Assembly (NCBI RefSeq): GCF_022347785.1
Contig: NZ_JAKRGA010000003.1
Span: 372,001 to 436,000, forward strand
Length of the DNA stretch: 64,000 nt
Reading direction: 5' to 3'
From: Psychrobium sp. MM17-31
GTDB taxonomy: Bacteria; Pseudomonadota; Gammaproteobacteria; Enterobacterales; Psychrobiaceae
The notes under the pieces were generated by a model, which saw nothing but the letters and a program-made list of their open reading frames with translations, was not told where the DNA came from and did not search any database. This document shows, piece after piece, positions 1 to 8,800 of this stretch (its first letter is position 1; every line of letters starts with the position of its first letter). The translations under genes and the position numbers were made by a program.

Positions 1-2
1 TT

Positions 3-134
3 TGTACAAATGATTTTGGTAAAGGTGCAGGAAAAGCATCTGTTTTTTATCCTGAAAATTTAAATGTTTTGTCAAAAAAATATAATATGAGAGTTGTTAG
101 TGTGGGTGAACTTGCAAGTATAATAAGCACTTAG
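3..134 (+). CDS. C-terminal fragment of an unknown protein, probably in an integron cassette
   Basis: The reading frame is open from the left window edge to a TAG stop at 132-134 and gives 43 residues ending ELASIIST. The start lies outside the window. I do not recognise the family; the tail shows a beta-strand-like VVSVGEL segment and no catalytic motif. An attC-like sequence follows directly, so the fragment is best read as the 3' end of the preceding gene cassette. The coding call rests only on the open frame and this position. Confidence 0.45.
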   Translation, partial: CTNDFGKGAGKASVFYPENLNVLSKKYNMRVVSVGELASIIST

Positions 135-220
135 AACTGAATAAAAAAAACAGTCGGTTAGGTTACGCTTCGCTGCACATTTTAGCCAACCATTTTTGTC
201 CGATTAATTGGGCGTTATGT
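135..220 (+). other. attC-like recombination site (integron cassette junction)
   Basis: The stretch between the first stop codon and the next gene ends in GGGCGTTATGT, which resembles the R' core site (GTTRRRY type, here GTTATGT at 214-220) of integron attC sites. Imperfect inverted segments lie inside it: GTCGGTTAGG near 153-163 against GCCAACC near 185-191, around a GCTTCGC-containing loop. It shares the string ACAGTYGGTT and the GGCGTTA end with the second site at 977-1052. The fold is imperfect and no integrase is in view, so this is a structural inference. Confidence 0.55.
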
Positions 221-235
221 TTCTAAGGAGTAACA

Positions 236-982
236 TTGATAGATCAATCATTTCAATTTATCGCAGAAGAAGTTCAGCTTAAGTTTAATAAGATCTCTGC
301 TTACACTAATCATGGGCCAAGTATTGGTGCATATAGAGAAGCAATTATTGAAGAGCTCATAGAGAACTTTATATCTGATCGCTTCTCTATAAAGACTGGT
401 TTTATCTACGATCCGAATTCTGAATTTTCATCTAAGCAAATGGATATTCTAATCATTGATGAAAACTTTCCTGCGGCATACTTTTTAAAAACGTCAAACT
501 TTGTGGTTGCAAGCAAGGAAGCTGTTGTATGTGCAATAGAAATAAAATCAAATCTCACAAAGGCTAACTTAAAAGACATCTGTGAAAAATGTACATCGGT
601 TAAAAAAATATCTAAAGACATTGATTTTATTGGGTTTTGTTTCAAATCTTCAATTGGGAATGAAAGCTTGCCTAATGCCTATAGTGAACTCATGTTCTCA
701 GAAACGCACTATTCTGATCTCATCACAGTTTTAGGGAGAGGCTCTATTCTAAAGCTAGGTCAAGGTACCTTTTATGAAAAGGATGAAGATGAAGCTGTAC
801 ATCACAGGCTCACGTGGAGCCCCACACCTGATTTCTATACATCTGAATTAAAAATATTTTTGTCCTATATTATGAAATCATGCTTCTCTAGAGATGAAAA
901 AACTGAACATCCATTGGAAAGGTACAAACCGAGTCTTGGTTTGATTCACAATAAAAAGTTTGTATTCGGAACCGAAACATAA
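236..982 (+). CDS. DUF6602-like protein with nuclease-fold-like motif
   Basis: A 248-residue soluble protein starting at TTG, with AAGGAG at 225-230 placed six bases upstream. The N-terminal half has an acidic residue in MDILIIDE (about residues 63-70) followed by IEIKS (about residues 102-106). This spacing recalls the D...ExK core of PD-(D/E)XK-type proteins and the DUF6602 family. No signal peptide or membrane segment is visible. It lies alone between two attC-like sites in the cassette orientation and is AT-rich compared with the core genes to the right, which fits a mobile cassette. DUF6602 function is not established; a nuclease or defence role is conjecture. The family assignment is from memory of the pattern. 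Confidence 0.6.
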   Translation: MIDQSFQFIAEEVQLKFNKISAYTNHGPSIGAYREAIIEELIENFISDRFSIKTGFIYDPNSEFSSKQMDILIIDENFPAAYFLKTSNFVVASKEAVVCAIEIKSNLTKANLKDICEKCTSVKKISKDIDFIGFCFKSSIGNESLPNAYSELMFSETHYSDLITVLGRGSILKLGQGTFYEKDEDEAVHHRLTWSPTPDFYTSELKIFLSYIMKSCFSRDEKTEHPLERYKPSLGLIHNKKFVFGTET

Positions 983-1052
983 CAAGGCACTCAATAGAAC
1001 AAAAAACAGTTGGTTTCTGTTCTATTGAGTGCTTCTTAGCGAGGCGTTAATC
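977..1052 (+). other. attC-like recombination site at the end of the cassette
   Basis: An ACATAAC box (977-983, like RYYYAAC) overlaps the stop codon of the preceding gene. A perfect 15-bp inverted repeat follows, 987-1001 against 1018-1032 (GCACTCAATAGAACA and its complement), and then GAGGCGTTAATC with a GTTRRRY-like core at 1046-1052. The length of about 76 bp, the terminal boxes and the long imperfect-loop hairpin match the attC layout. The hairpin is not followed by a T-run, which argues against a plain terminator. Confidence 0.65.
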
Positions 1053-1110
1053 CCAAACAACCACTTCAAAACACCCAAAGTAAATTTCACAAACCCCAGA
1101 AAAGCAAAAA

Positions 1111-1140
1111 GCCGCCTAATTATAAAATTAGGCGGCTTTT
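1111..1140. terminator. Bidirectional rho-independent terminator
   Basis: An 11-bp perfect stem, GCCGCCTAATT at 1111-1121 and its complement at 1126-1136, has a 4-nt loop, TTTT on the right and an A-rich run on the left. On the minus strand it ends transcription of tRNA-Ser. Confidence 0.85.
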
Positions 1141-1147
1141 CTAAATA

Positions 1148-1238
1148 TGGCGGAGAGATAGGGATTTGAACCCTAGAGGGGCTATTAACCCCTGCCGGTT
1201 TTCAAGACCGGTGCATTCGACCACTCTGCCATCTCTCC
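1148..1238 (-). tRNA. tRNA-Ser(UGA)
   Basis: The minus strand folds as a class II tRNA of 91 nt with CCA encoded. The acceptor arm GGAGAGA pairs with TCTCTCC, the anticodon loop is CTTGAAA with anticodon TGA, a long variable arm (GCAGGGG...CCCCT) follows, and the T-loop is GGTTCAAATCC. The variable arm and anticodon identify serine. A strong hairpin terminator lies immediately downstream on the same strand. Confidence 0.97.
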
Positions 1239-1348
1239 AGCGGGGGTGTATAATATAGAAACCATTTTTCATTGCAAGCGAAATTCGTTAATAATTAAAA
1301 AATATAAACTATTTGATTATTTTACGGTCAACTACGTACAAAGTGGCT

Positions 1349-1365
1349 ATGTCATATTATGACAT
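1349..1365. promoter_or_regulatory. Palindrome upstream of yccA
   Basis: ATGTCATA-T-TATGACAT is a perfect 8-bp inverted repeat around one base, 65 bp before yccA. It overlaps the position expected for a -35 element if TATAGT at 1380-1385 is the -10. It looks like an operator but I cannot assign a regulator. Confidence 0.4.
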
Positions 1366-1429
1366 TTAAAAAGTTATGCTATAGTCATCCCAACTTTCAA
1401 ATTACAATTTGTAAAACACGGAGTCTTAT

Positions 1430-2089
1430 ATGGAACATCGTACTACTTATAGCGCGTCTCAAGAGTCAGCGCTGCAAACCAACAAGGTATTACGCAATAC
1501 CTACTCTCTTCTAGCTATGACGCTAGCTTTCAGTGCTGTTACTGCGTTCATCAGCACATTCTTAAACATGGGCACTATCGGTTACTTCGGTTTCTTTATT
1601 GCTGGCATGGTTAGCTTATTCATCGTTCATAAGAAAGCAGACAGCGCGCAAGGTCTGCTTTGGACATTCATCTTCACTGGCTGTATGGGTATGGCATTAG
1701 GACCAATCCTTAACACTTACCTAGCGATGAGCAACGGCGGTGAAACGATTATGCAGGCTCTTGGCGGCACAGCATTAATCTTCTTCGGTTTATCTGCTTA
1801 CGCGTTAACAACTAAGAAAGACTTCTCATTCATGGGCGGCTTCTTAACTGTTGGTTTAATCGTTGTTCTTGTTGCTTCAATCGCTAACATCTTCTTTGCA
1901 GTACCAGCGGTTTACTTAGCACTACGCGCAGCTATCGTATTATTAATGTCTGGTTTCATCCTGTTCGATACTTCACGCATCGTTAACGGCGGCGAAACTA
2001 ATTACATTCGTGCAACAGTTGCTCTATACCTAAACATCTACAATTTATTCGTTAGCCTATTGAGCCTTATCGGTGCAAGCGACGATTAA
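1430..2089 (+). CDS. yccA: BI-1/YccA family integral membrane protein
   Basis: A 219-residue protein, the same length as E. coli YccA, with about seven hydrophobic helices through most of the sequence and a soluble N-terminal stretch of about 20 residues. In E. coli, YccA is an inner-membrane substrate and modulator of the FtsH protease and belongs to the Bax-inhibitor-1 family. The start is ATG with GGAG about nine bases upstream. It sits just before a tus cluster; E. coli likewise has yccA next to tusE, which supports the symbol. A terminator at 2189-2210 separates it from tusD, so it is probably its own transcription unit. Confidence 0.9.
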   Translation: MEHRTTYSASQESALQTNKVLRNTYSLLAMTLAFSAVTAFISTFLNMGTIGYFGFFIAGMVSLFIVHKKADSAQGLLWTFIFTGCMGMALGPILNTYLAMSNGGETIMQALGGTALIFFGLSAYALTTKKDFSFMGGFLTVGLIVVLVASIANIFFAVPAVYLALRAAIVLLMSGFILFDTSRIVNGGETNYIRATVALYLNIYNLFVSLLSLIGASDD

Positions 2090-2188
2090 TTGGTTTGGCT
2101 ATATGACTGATAGCAGCATTATTGATTTATTATCAAAGTCGCTAACGTCAAAATAAATAGCCATAAAATTAAATTAGATTGTTATAAT

Positions 2189-2210
2189 GCCTCGCTCTGC
2201 GGGGCTTTTT
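2189..2210 (+). terminator. Rho-independent terminator after yccA
   Basis: GCCTCGC (2189-2195) pairs with GCGGGGC (2199-2205), including one G-T pair, around a TCT loop and is followed by five T. It lies 100 bp after yccA and 50 bp before tusD. Confidence 0.8.
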
Positions 2211-2259
2211 ATTGCCTACAGATTTTTGAAAATTCTCAACCACAGGGTTTTAGCACTCA

Positions 2260-2655
2260 ATGTCGACAGATTCTTTAAATTACGTGCTAGTTATTAATAG
2301 CGATATCACACAGCAAGGTAGTCACAGCGGCTATCGATTTGCGTGTGAGTTGTTAAAACAAGGTCAGCGCATTAGCCAAGTTTTTTTCTATCAAGGCATC
2401 AGTAATACCAACGGCCTCACCTCTATCGCATCTGGCGAAACTAATGTATTAGCGCTGTGGCAGTCACTGAATAAAGAGCATCAAGTGCCTTTAATTAGCT
2501 GTATTTCAGCGTCATTGCGCCGCGGCGTATGTGACGAGCAAGTTGCCGATGAACAAAAACTTAGCGCCCACAATCTAGCAGAAGGTTTCGAGCTAGGTGG
2601 TTTAGGCGAGTTTGTTACGGCATCTGCCAATGCCGATCGCTTGATTCAATTTTAA
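2260..2655 (+). CDS. tusD: Sulfurtransferase complex subunit TusD
   Basis: A 131-residue DsrE-family protein. TusD, with TusB and TusC, forms a cytoplasmic complex that relays sulfur from TusA to TusE for 2-thiolation of the tRNA wobble uridine (mnm5s2U) by MnmA. The conserved active-site cysteine is visible as Cys81 in LISCISASLRRGV. The N-terminal VLVINSDITQQGSHSGYRFA matches the family start. It is first in a tusD-C-B-E cluster whose genes are almost contiguous; the tusC start lies ten bases after the stop codon, behind an AAGGAG. Confidence 0.93.
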   Translation: MSTDSLNYVLVINSDITQQGSHSGYRFACELLKQGQRISQVFFYQGISNTNGLTSIASGETNVLALWQSLNKEHQVPLISCISASLRRGVCDEQVADEQKLSAHNLAEGFELGGLGEFVTASANADRLIQF

Positions 2656-2664
2656 GGAGTGATG

Positions 2665-3021
2665 ATGAAGAACCTAGCCATTATTAACCAAACAGCACCC
2701 TTTGGCGTCAATAATTACCGTGAATCGTTAGATATGCTGCTTGCAAATGCTAGTTATGATCGTCCTGTAGCCCTATTCTTCCAAGGCGATGGTGTATTTC
2801 AATTACTTGAAAATACCAAGGCCGATTTAACGGGTAATAAGGATTTGAGCAAAACCTACGGTTTACTTGACTTATATGACATTGAAGATGTTTTTGTATG
2901 CAGCGACTCGTTAACCGAGCGCGGATTGTCTATCGATAAATTAAATATCGATGTTATCGCCCTGCCATCACAAGATTGGATGGATAAACTGGCGACCTTT
3001 GATCAAACGCTGAGCTTTTAA
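2665..3021 (+). CDS. tusC: Sulfurtransferase complex subunit TusC
   Basis: A 118-residue DsrF-like protein, close to the 119 of E. coli TusC. It holds the TusBCD complex together and has no catalytic cysteine of its own in the family. A GTG at 2659 and two consecutive ATG codons (2662, 2665) are in frame; the start at 2665 is chosen because AAGGAG at 2654-2659 then has a normal spacing of five bases. The sequence AIINQTAPFGVNNYRESLDM near the N-terminus is typical of the family. It is second in the tus operon. Confidence 0.92.
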   Translation: MKNLAIINQTAPFGVNNYRESLDMLLANASYDRPVALFFQGDGVFQLLENTKADLTGNKDLSKTYGLLDLYDIEDVFVCSDSLTERGLSIDKLNIDVIALPSQDWMDKLATFDQTLSF

Positions 3022-3059
3022 CAAGCTGTGTTCATAAAGCGATAGGATAGAATGTAATT

Positions 3060-3329
3060 ATGTTAGTTATTGCCACTAAATCCCCCTTTACCAAAGCGCT
3101 GCCGCCAGCATCAGACAAGCTATCACTCGTATTAACCCAAGATGCCGTTATTGCCGCAACAGCAGCTACAACAAAAAGTGCGTTAAATGAGTATCGAGCA
3201 GTTTATGCATTAGAGAGCGATATTACAGCGCGAGGACTAAGCGATCACATATCAAGCTATATTCAAGTGATTGAACTGAGTGACTTTGTTAAACTCACCG
3301 CCAATCACCAACCACTAGTTAATTGGTAA
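3060..3329 (+). CDS. tusB: Sulfurtransferase complex subunit TusB
   Basis: An 89-residue protein in the position and size range of TusB (E. coli 95 residues), the third member of the sulfur-relay heterohexamer. The family is weakly conserved; the N-terminal hydrophobic strand followed by KSPF and the C-terminal VNW support it, along with location. The stop codon (3327-3329) lies eight bases before the tusE ATG, so translation is probably coupled. The ribosome site is weak (AGGA about 13 bases upstream). Confidence 0.85.
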   Translation: MLVIATKSPFTKALPPASDKLSLVLTQDAVIAATAATTKSALNEYRAVYALESDITARGLSDHISSYIQVIELSDFVKLTANHQPLVNW

Positions 3330-3337
3330 CGAATTTT

Positions 3338-3676
3338 ATGAGTGAAGGCATTCATTTTAACGGCAAAGACTACGCCGTCGACAAGCACAACTACCTAACC
3401 AACCTCGACGATTGGAACGAAGAACTCGCTGAGCACATCGCAGGGTTAGAAAACATCACACTAACGAGCGAGCACTGGCAAGTAGTGAACTTCATCCGTC
3501 AATTCTACATAGAATTCGACACCAGCCCAGCCGTGCGCATGTTAGTAAAAGCCGTCGCCAAAGAATTCGGTCCCGAAAAAGGCAACAGCCGCTATCTCTA
3601 CAGCCTATTCCCAAAAGGCCCAGCCAAGCAAGCGACTAGAATTGCAGGTTTGCCGAAACCAGCGAAGTGTATTTAA
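3338..3676 (+). CDS. tusE: TusE/DsrC-family sulfur carrier protein
   Basis: A 112-residue DsrC-family protein that takes sulfur from TusBCD and presents it to the thiouridylase MnmA. The conserved motif [20 protein letters not shown] runs toward the C-terminus, and the essential cysteine is the penultimate residue (KCI end). The second cysteine that dissimilatory DsrC carries about eleven residues upstream is replaced here by Thr, so a tRNA-thiolation role (TusE) is preferred over sulfite reduction. Start at ATG 3338; an in-frame TTG at 3323 would overlap tusB and has no better signal. Confidence 0.93.
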   Translation: MSEGIHFNGKDYAVDKHNYLTNLDDWNEELAEHIAGLENITLTSEHWQVVNFIRQFYIEFDTSPAVRMLVKAVAKEFGPEKGNSRYLYSLFPKGPAKQATRIAGLPKPAKCI

Positions 3677-3702
3677 CATGATTGCGAACACAAGGAAGTG
3701 AT

Positions 3703-4992
3703 ATGAAAATTCGTTATATAGTTCTAGTTTGTGCCGTTATCATTAGCGCTAGCCTCTATTACCTCTTTGCCGATGAAGATCTCAATCCAGAAATCATCGC
3801 TATCCAACAGCAATATGCAAAACCTATAAATCTCGATAACAATGTGTATATCGAAATGATGAGTTGGCAATATTTAGATAGTGACAACCCGTACCAATTA
3901 GCTGTTAATACGTATAAAAAGCAAGTTAAAGAACTTAGAGCAATTTCGGTACGAGAAATTTCTCCTATTCGATACCCACAAGTCGAATTCCCGAGTACAG
4001 AAGAAAGCATCCCTTACTGTGACCTGAATACTGAATCTTGTATCGCGACTATCATAGAGCAGAGCCAAGATTTAACTAAGTTAATTTCGGACAACCAAGT
4101 ATATTTAAATCGATTTTATAAATTGGCAGAGTTCGATAACTTTCAAGCCTTAAACCCTTTACTAGTCAAGACTAATTATGATTTTACAGTGCTCTATAGA
4201 TTAGCTGCGTTGGACATTCTATATAAACTCGAAAGCGAACAAATAGAAGAAGCAGAAAAATCAATTACTCGATTAATCACAATTGATCGTAAATTTATGG
4301 CGACGACTAACGAATTTATATTCAAGATCATTTCTATTTCAAATTTTAGCCAGATTCATCTGCCTTTGATAACACGACTTATTGTTAAGAAGAGTAACCC
4401 AAAAATCGATTTACTAAAGCCTTTAACGAGCGAAGAAATAACTTTCAATGAGGTTTGGCGCTCCGAGCTATATTACATGATTAGCCTTTTAACATCTGAA
4501 GACATTTTCTCGAAAACAAAAGACGTTCCAAACTCTCAGAATTTCATTATGAAAATGTTAATGTTCAAGAAACATATGACCTTTAATGAAATTGGCGAGT
4601 TTTACCTTACTCAAGTTATCTCAACTACTAGTACTAAAGCACAATATTTTCAAGATGTTAAATCAATGAAAGATATTATCGCGGAATTTCATGAGCAGCA
4701 CGAATTTTATCAAAGATGCTCATTCTGCAGTATTGCGACTAACTTAAATAACATCGTGGGTCATTTAATTACAATTACGACGATGCCCAAATATACAGAT
4801 TTGTATTCAAGAATCATTAATATTGATTTGGAGTTACAATTGCTACGCCTTAAAGTTTCAAACCCCAAAGGCGTTGAAGAAGTGATATTATCGAAAAAGC
4901 AGTGGCAAGAACCTTATCTGAACAGTAGTCCATTTATTAAAAGCGATAAACTTTGTTATGCAGTTGCAGATGAAGTTTGTATTAAACGATAG
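3703..4992 (+). CDS. Unknown protein with N-terminal membrane anchor
   Basis: A 429-residue protein that I do not recognise. The start is ATG with AAGGAAG eight to ten bases upstream. Residues about 3-23 form a hydrophobic helix after a basic start (MKIR), which suggests a membrane anchor or uncleaved signal, with the remaining 400 residues outside the cytoplasm. That region is rich in Ile, Leu, Lys and Glu, looks mostly helical, and has cysteine pairs near residues 105-111 and 339-342 that could form disulfides. It follows tusE by 26 bp but its content does not suggest sulfur relay. It is more AT-rich than the tus genes. Confidence 0.75.
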   Translation: MKIRYIVLVCAVIISASLYYLFADEDLNPEIIAIQQQYAKPINLDNNVYIEMMSWQYLDSDNPYQLAVNTYKKQVKELRAISVREISPIRYPQVEFPSTEESIPYCDLNTESCIATIIEQSQDLTKLISDNQVYLNRFYKLAEFDNFQALNPLLVKTNYDFTVLYRLAALDILYKLESEQIEEAEKSITRLITIDRKFMATTNEFIFKIISISNFSQIHLPLITRLIVKKSNPKIDLLKPLTSEEITFNEVWRSELYYMISLLTSEDIFSKTKDVPNSQNFIMKMLMFKKHMTFNEIGEFYLTQVISTTSTKAQYFQDVKSMKDIIAEFHEQHEFYQRCSFCSIATNLNNIVGHLITITTMPKYTDLYSRIINIDLELQLLRLKVSNPKGVEEVILSKKQWQEPYLNSSPFIKSDKLCYAVADEVCIKR

Positions 4993-5041
4993 TTTGTTCA
5001 ATTAGCTGCACCCATTGAGATTGAGTCCACTTATAGTATTC

Positions 5042-5078
5042 AAAAAAAACCGCCAACAACTCTCGTTATTGGCGGTTT
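5042..5078. terminator. Hairpin terminator, mainly for the minus strand
   Basis: AAACCGCCAACAA (5047-5059) pairs with 5066-5078 apart from one mismatch, around CTCTCG. The eight A at 5042-5049 become a U-run on the minus strand, ending the lipoprotein gene. It is nearly the same sequence as the hairpin at 5767-5800. Confidence 0.8.
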
Positions 5079-5117
5079 GCCCAGATTAATGATTAAGTTA
5101 GTCTGGCCTTATTTACT

Positions 5118-5585
5118 CTAATATCTACAAGTTTTATCTGTATCTTTTATTGCTGAAGTACTAACTAATTCCTCTCCTATCTTCTCATACCCTAAAGCAC
5201 GGTGTGGGGGAAAAACTTCGAATTTATAAAACTTTCCCTCTTCCGGAGTAATTAGTTTACTCACGTAATTCTGTCGTTGATCTGTGACGCCTCTGAAATC
5301 AGGCGTCCTAAAAGTAATTACATAAGACTTACCTGTTTCAAGTATTGATTGAAAAGATTTAGTTTCTTCTTTCGAGGCTTCGAGTAGCCCAAGGTGAAAA
5401 ACCTTGTCACATTTCGTTGAAGGAAATAAGAATACAGAAGTGTAAGTATTTCCCATTGTTTTAGAAATAACCACTTGCGACTCAAACTCTATAACTGCAG
5501 TTTTCGCATCTTTGGGAGGAGAATAAATAGGTGCTGCACAACCAGTAATAAATAAAACAATTGTGAATAAAATTTTATGTTTCAA
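5118..5585 (-). CDS. Small predicted lipoprotein
   Basis: A 155-residue protein with a lipoprotein signal: basic MKHK, a hydrophobic stretch, then the lipobox ITGC at residues 13-16 with mature N-terminus CAAPIYSPP. The start is TTG, with AGGGA about eight bases upstream. After processing it would be a lipid-anchored periplasmic or outer-membrane protein of about 140 residues. The mature part is predicted to be largely beta-rich, and two further Cys (near residues 59 and 153) could pair. No function is assigned. It stands between two near-identical terminators and so is its own unit. Confidence 0.75.
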   Translation of the reverse strand: MKHKILFTIVLFITGCAAPIYSPPKDAKTAVIEFESQVVISKTMGNTYTSVFLFPSTKCDKVFHLGLLEASKEETKSFQSILETGKSYVITFRTPDFRGVTDQRQNYVSKLITPEEGKFYKFEVFPPHRALGYEKIGEELVSTSAIKDTDKTCRY

Positions 5586-5766
5586 AATAATCCCTATTGA
5601 TTTTTTCGATATAATAACAATACCTTATTGTATCTTCAAGCATCAGGGAACTATCAAAGATCAGCGTATTAAACCAGTGCCTCAAATTAATTAACAGCAG
5701 TTAAATAGTTTACTCACTGAGACTTTTAATATTGCTGACATGACTTGAAAAATATGAACTAGATAA

Positions 5767-5800
5767 AAAACCGCCAATAACTCTCGTCATTGGCGGTTTT
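5767..5800. terminator. Hairpin terminator after purL
   Basis: AAAACCGCCAATAA (5767-5780) pairs with 5787-5800 except one position, around CTCTCG. A-runs on the left and T-runs on the right make it usable in both directions; on the minus strand it ends purL. Confidence 0.85.
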
Positions 5801-5826
5801 CTCAATTTAGCGAATTAGCTTATCGC

Positions 5827-8800
5827 TTACCCTACATTAACACGTGCGTTGCGGAACATACGCATCCATGGGCTGTCTTCGCGCCATGCTTTCGGGTGCC
5901 ATGAGTTAGCCACAGCGCGGAATACACGCTCTGGGTGTGGCATCATGATGGTTACACGGCCATCTGTCGTGGTTAAGCCAGTGATACCAGCTACCGAACC
6001 GTTTGGATTGGATGGGTAGTTTTCAGTAACTTGACCGTGGTTATCAACGTATTGCAGTGCCACTGTGCCGCTGTTTAATGCCGCTTGTGCTGCCGCAGCG
6101 TCTTTAAACTCGGCGTGACCTTCACCGTGTGATACAGCAATTGGCATTACAGAACCCGCCATACCGTTTAGGAACATTGATGGTGATTCTTGAACTTTCA
6201 CTAAGCTAAAGCGCGCTTCAAAACGCTCAGATTTATTTTGCACAAAGTGTGGCCATAAATCGCTGCCCGGGATTAGCTCTTTTAGGTTTGATAGCATCTG
6301 ACAGCCATTACACACACCTAAGCTGAAGGTGTTGTCGCGGCTGAAGAAGTTACCGAATTGGTCGCGTGCTAAATCGTTAAACAAGATTGATTTCGCCCAG
6401 CCTTCACCAGCGCCTAGTACGTCACCGTAAGAGAAACCGCCACAAGCAACCATGCCGTGGAATTCTTCTAGCGATACCTTGCCAGAAAGGATATCTGACA
6501 TGTGTACATCTTTCGCCGCGAAACCAGCGCGGTTAAACGCCGCCGCCATTTCTACGTGGGAGTTAACCCCCTGCTCGCGCAGGATAGCTACTTGTGGTTT
6601 AGCACCTGTTGCGATGTATGGCGCTGCCACGTCTTCATTGATATCAAATGATAAGTCAGCAAATAGACCTGGGTTGCTATCGTCAGTTTTTAGTGCGTAT
6701 TCTTGCTCGGCACACGCTGGGTTATCACGCAGCTTTTGCATTTCATAGCTGGTTTTCGACCACAGTTTGCGTAAATCTGAGCGTGTTGCGCTAAATTCAG
6801 CATTGCCATCAACAAACACGTTAACTGTGTTGTTATCGTTTAGTGTTGCTACTGTACTAGTTAAGCTTGTTAAACCATTAGCCGCTAACACCGCGTTTAC
6901 TGCGTCGATATCTTCATTCTTAACTTGGATTACCGCACCTAGCTCTTCGTTAAATAGCTGCGCTAATACATCGCCTTGTGGCAAGTTGATGTCTAAACCA
7001 GTGTTACCCGCGAACGCCATTTCTGTGAGCGTTGTGAATAAACCGCCATCTGAACGATCGTGGTAAGACAGTAATTTACCCTCAGCTAATAAGGTTTGAA
7101 TTGCGGTGAAGAAGCCTTTTAATAACTCAGGGTTGTCAACGTCTGGCGTTACATCACCAAGTTGCTTGTAAACCTGCGCTAATACAGAGCCGCCTAAACG
7201 CGCTTGACCGTTACCTAAGTCGATAAGTAATAGTTGCGTTTCACCTTCGTCAGTAATCAGTTGCGGCGTTAGCGTGTTGCGAATGTCTGCCACCGGCGCG
7301 AATGCTGTCATGATTAATGACATTGGCGCGGTAACAGATTTGTCTTCGCCATTTTCCTGCCATTTCGTTTTCATCGACATCGAGTCTTTACCAACTGGGA
7401 TAGTAATGCCTAATGCCGGACATAACTCTTCGCCTACCGCTTTAACAGCTTCGTATAAACCAGCGTCTTCACCTGGGTGACCAGCTGCCGACATCCAGTT
7501 CGCCGACATTTGAATTTGGCTAATGTCGCCGATGTGCGTTGATGCGATATTGGTAATGGCTTCAGCCACTGACATACGCGCCGATGCGCCAAAGTTAAGC
7601 AGTGCGATTGGGCTACGCTCGCCCATTGCCATGGCTTCACCGCCGTACGTATCGAAACTCGCTGCGGTAACAGCACAGTTTGCTACTGGTACTTGCCACG
7701 GGCCAACCATTTGGTCACGTGCTACTAAACCAGTTACGGTACGGTCACCGATGGTGATCAAGAAGCCTTTATCGGCAACGGTTGGCAAGCTAAGTACACG
7801 CATTACCGCGTCATCTAATGAAATATCGTCTGTTGCTAACGCTTCACCTTTAGCCGTTTGTGTTTTAACGTCGCGGCTCATTTTTGGTGGCTTACCAAGT
7901 AATACGTCAAGCGGCATATCGATTGGGGTATTATCGAAGTGGCTATCAGAAAGTGTTAGATGTTCTTCTTGTGTCGCTTCACCAACGATGGCGTATGGCG
8001 CGCGTTCACGTTGACAGATAGCGTCAAACTCGTCGATTTTGTCGCTTGGTACTGCGATTACGTAGCGCTCTTGTGATTCGTTACACCAGATTTCGTGTGG
8101 TGCCATACCCGGCTCATCGTTTGGTACGTTGCGTAGTTCAAACTTACCGCCACGACCACCGTCGTGTACTAATTCTGGGAATGCATTTGAAATACCCCCT
8201 GCGCCAACATCATGAATAAAGGCGATTGGGTTGTCTTCGCCTAGCTGCCAACAACGGTCAATAACTTCCTGACAACGACGCTCCATTTCTGGGTTCTCAC
8301 GTTGTACAGAAGCAAAGTCTAAGTCTTCCGCTGATTGACCTGATGCCATTGACGATGCCGCACCGCCGCCAAGGCCGATGTTCATCGCAGGGCCACCAAG
8401 GACGATTAGCTTCGCGCCTACTGGAATTTCACCTTTTTCAACGTGTTGCTCGCGAATGTTACCCAAGCCACCAGCAATCATAATTGGTTTGTGGTAACCG
8501 CGAACTTCTAGACCGTTGTGGGAGTTTACTTGCTCTTCATAAGTACGGAAGTAACCACATAACGCAGGACGACCGAATTCGTTGTTAAACGCCGCGCCGC
8601 CAAGTGGGCCTTCAATCATAATGTCTAATGCAGAAACAATGCGATCAGGCTTGCCGTAATTCGCTTCCCATGGCTGCTTTGCGCCCGGAATGTTTAAGTT
8701 AGATACGGTAAAACCTGTTAAGCCAGCCTTTGGCTTAGAGCCACGACCTGTTGCGCCTTCGTCGCGAATTTCACCACCAGAGCCCGTTGCCGCGCCTGGG

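Noticed and set aside
987-1032. Rho-independent terminator after the DUF6602-like gene
   Set aside because: The hairpin is long but lacks a following T-run and is flanked by attC-type boxes, so attC fits better.
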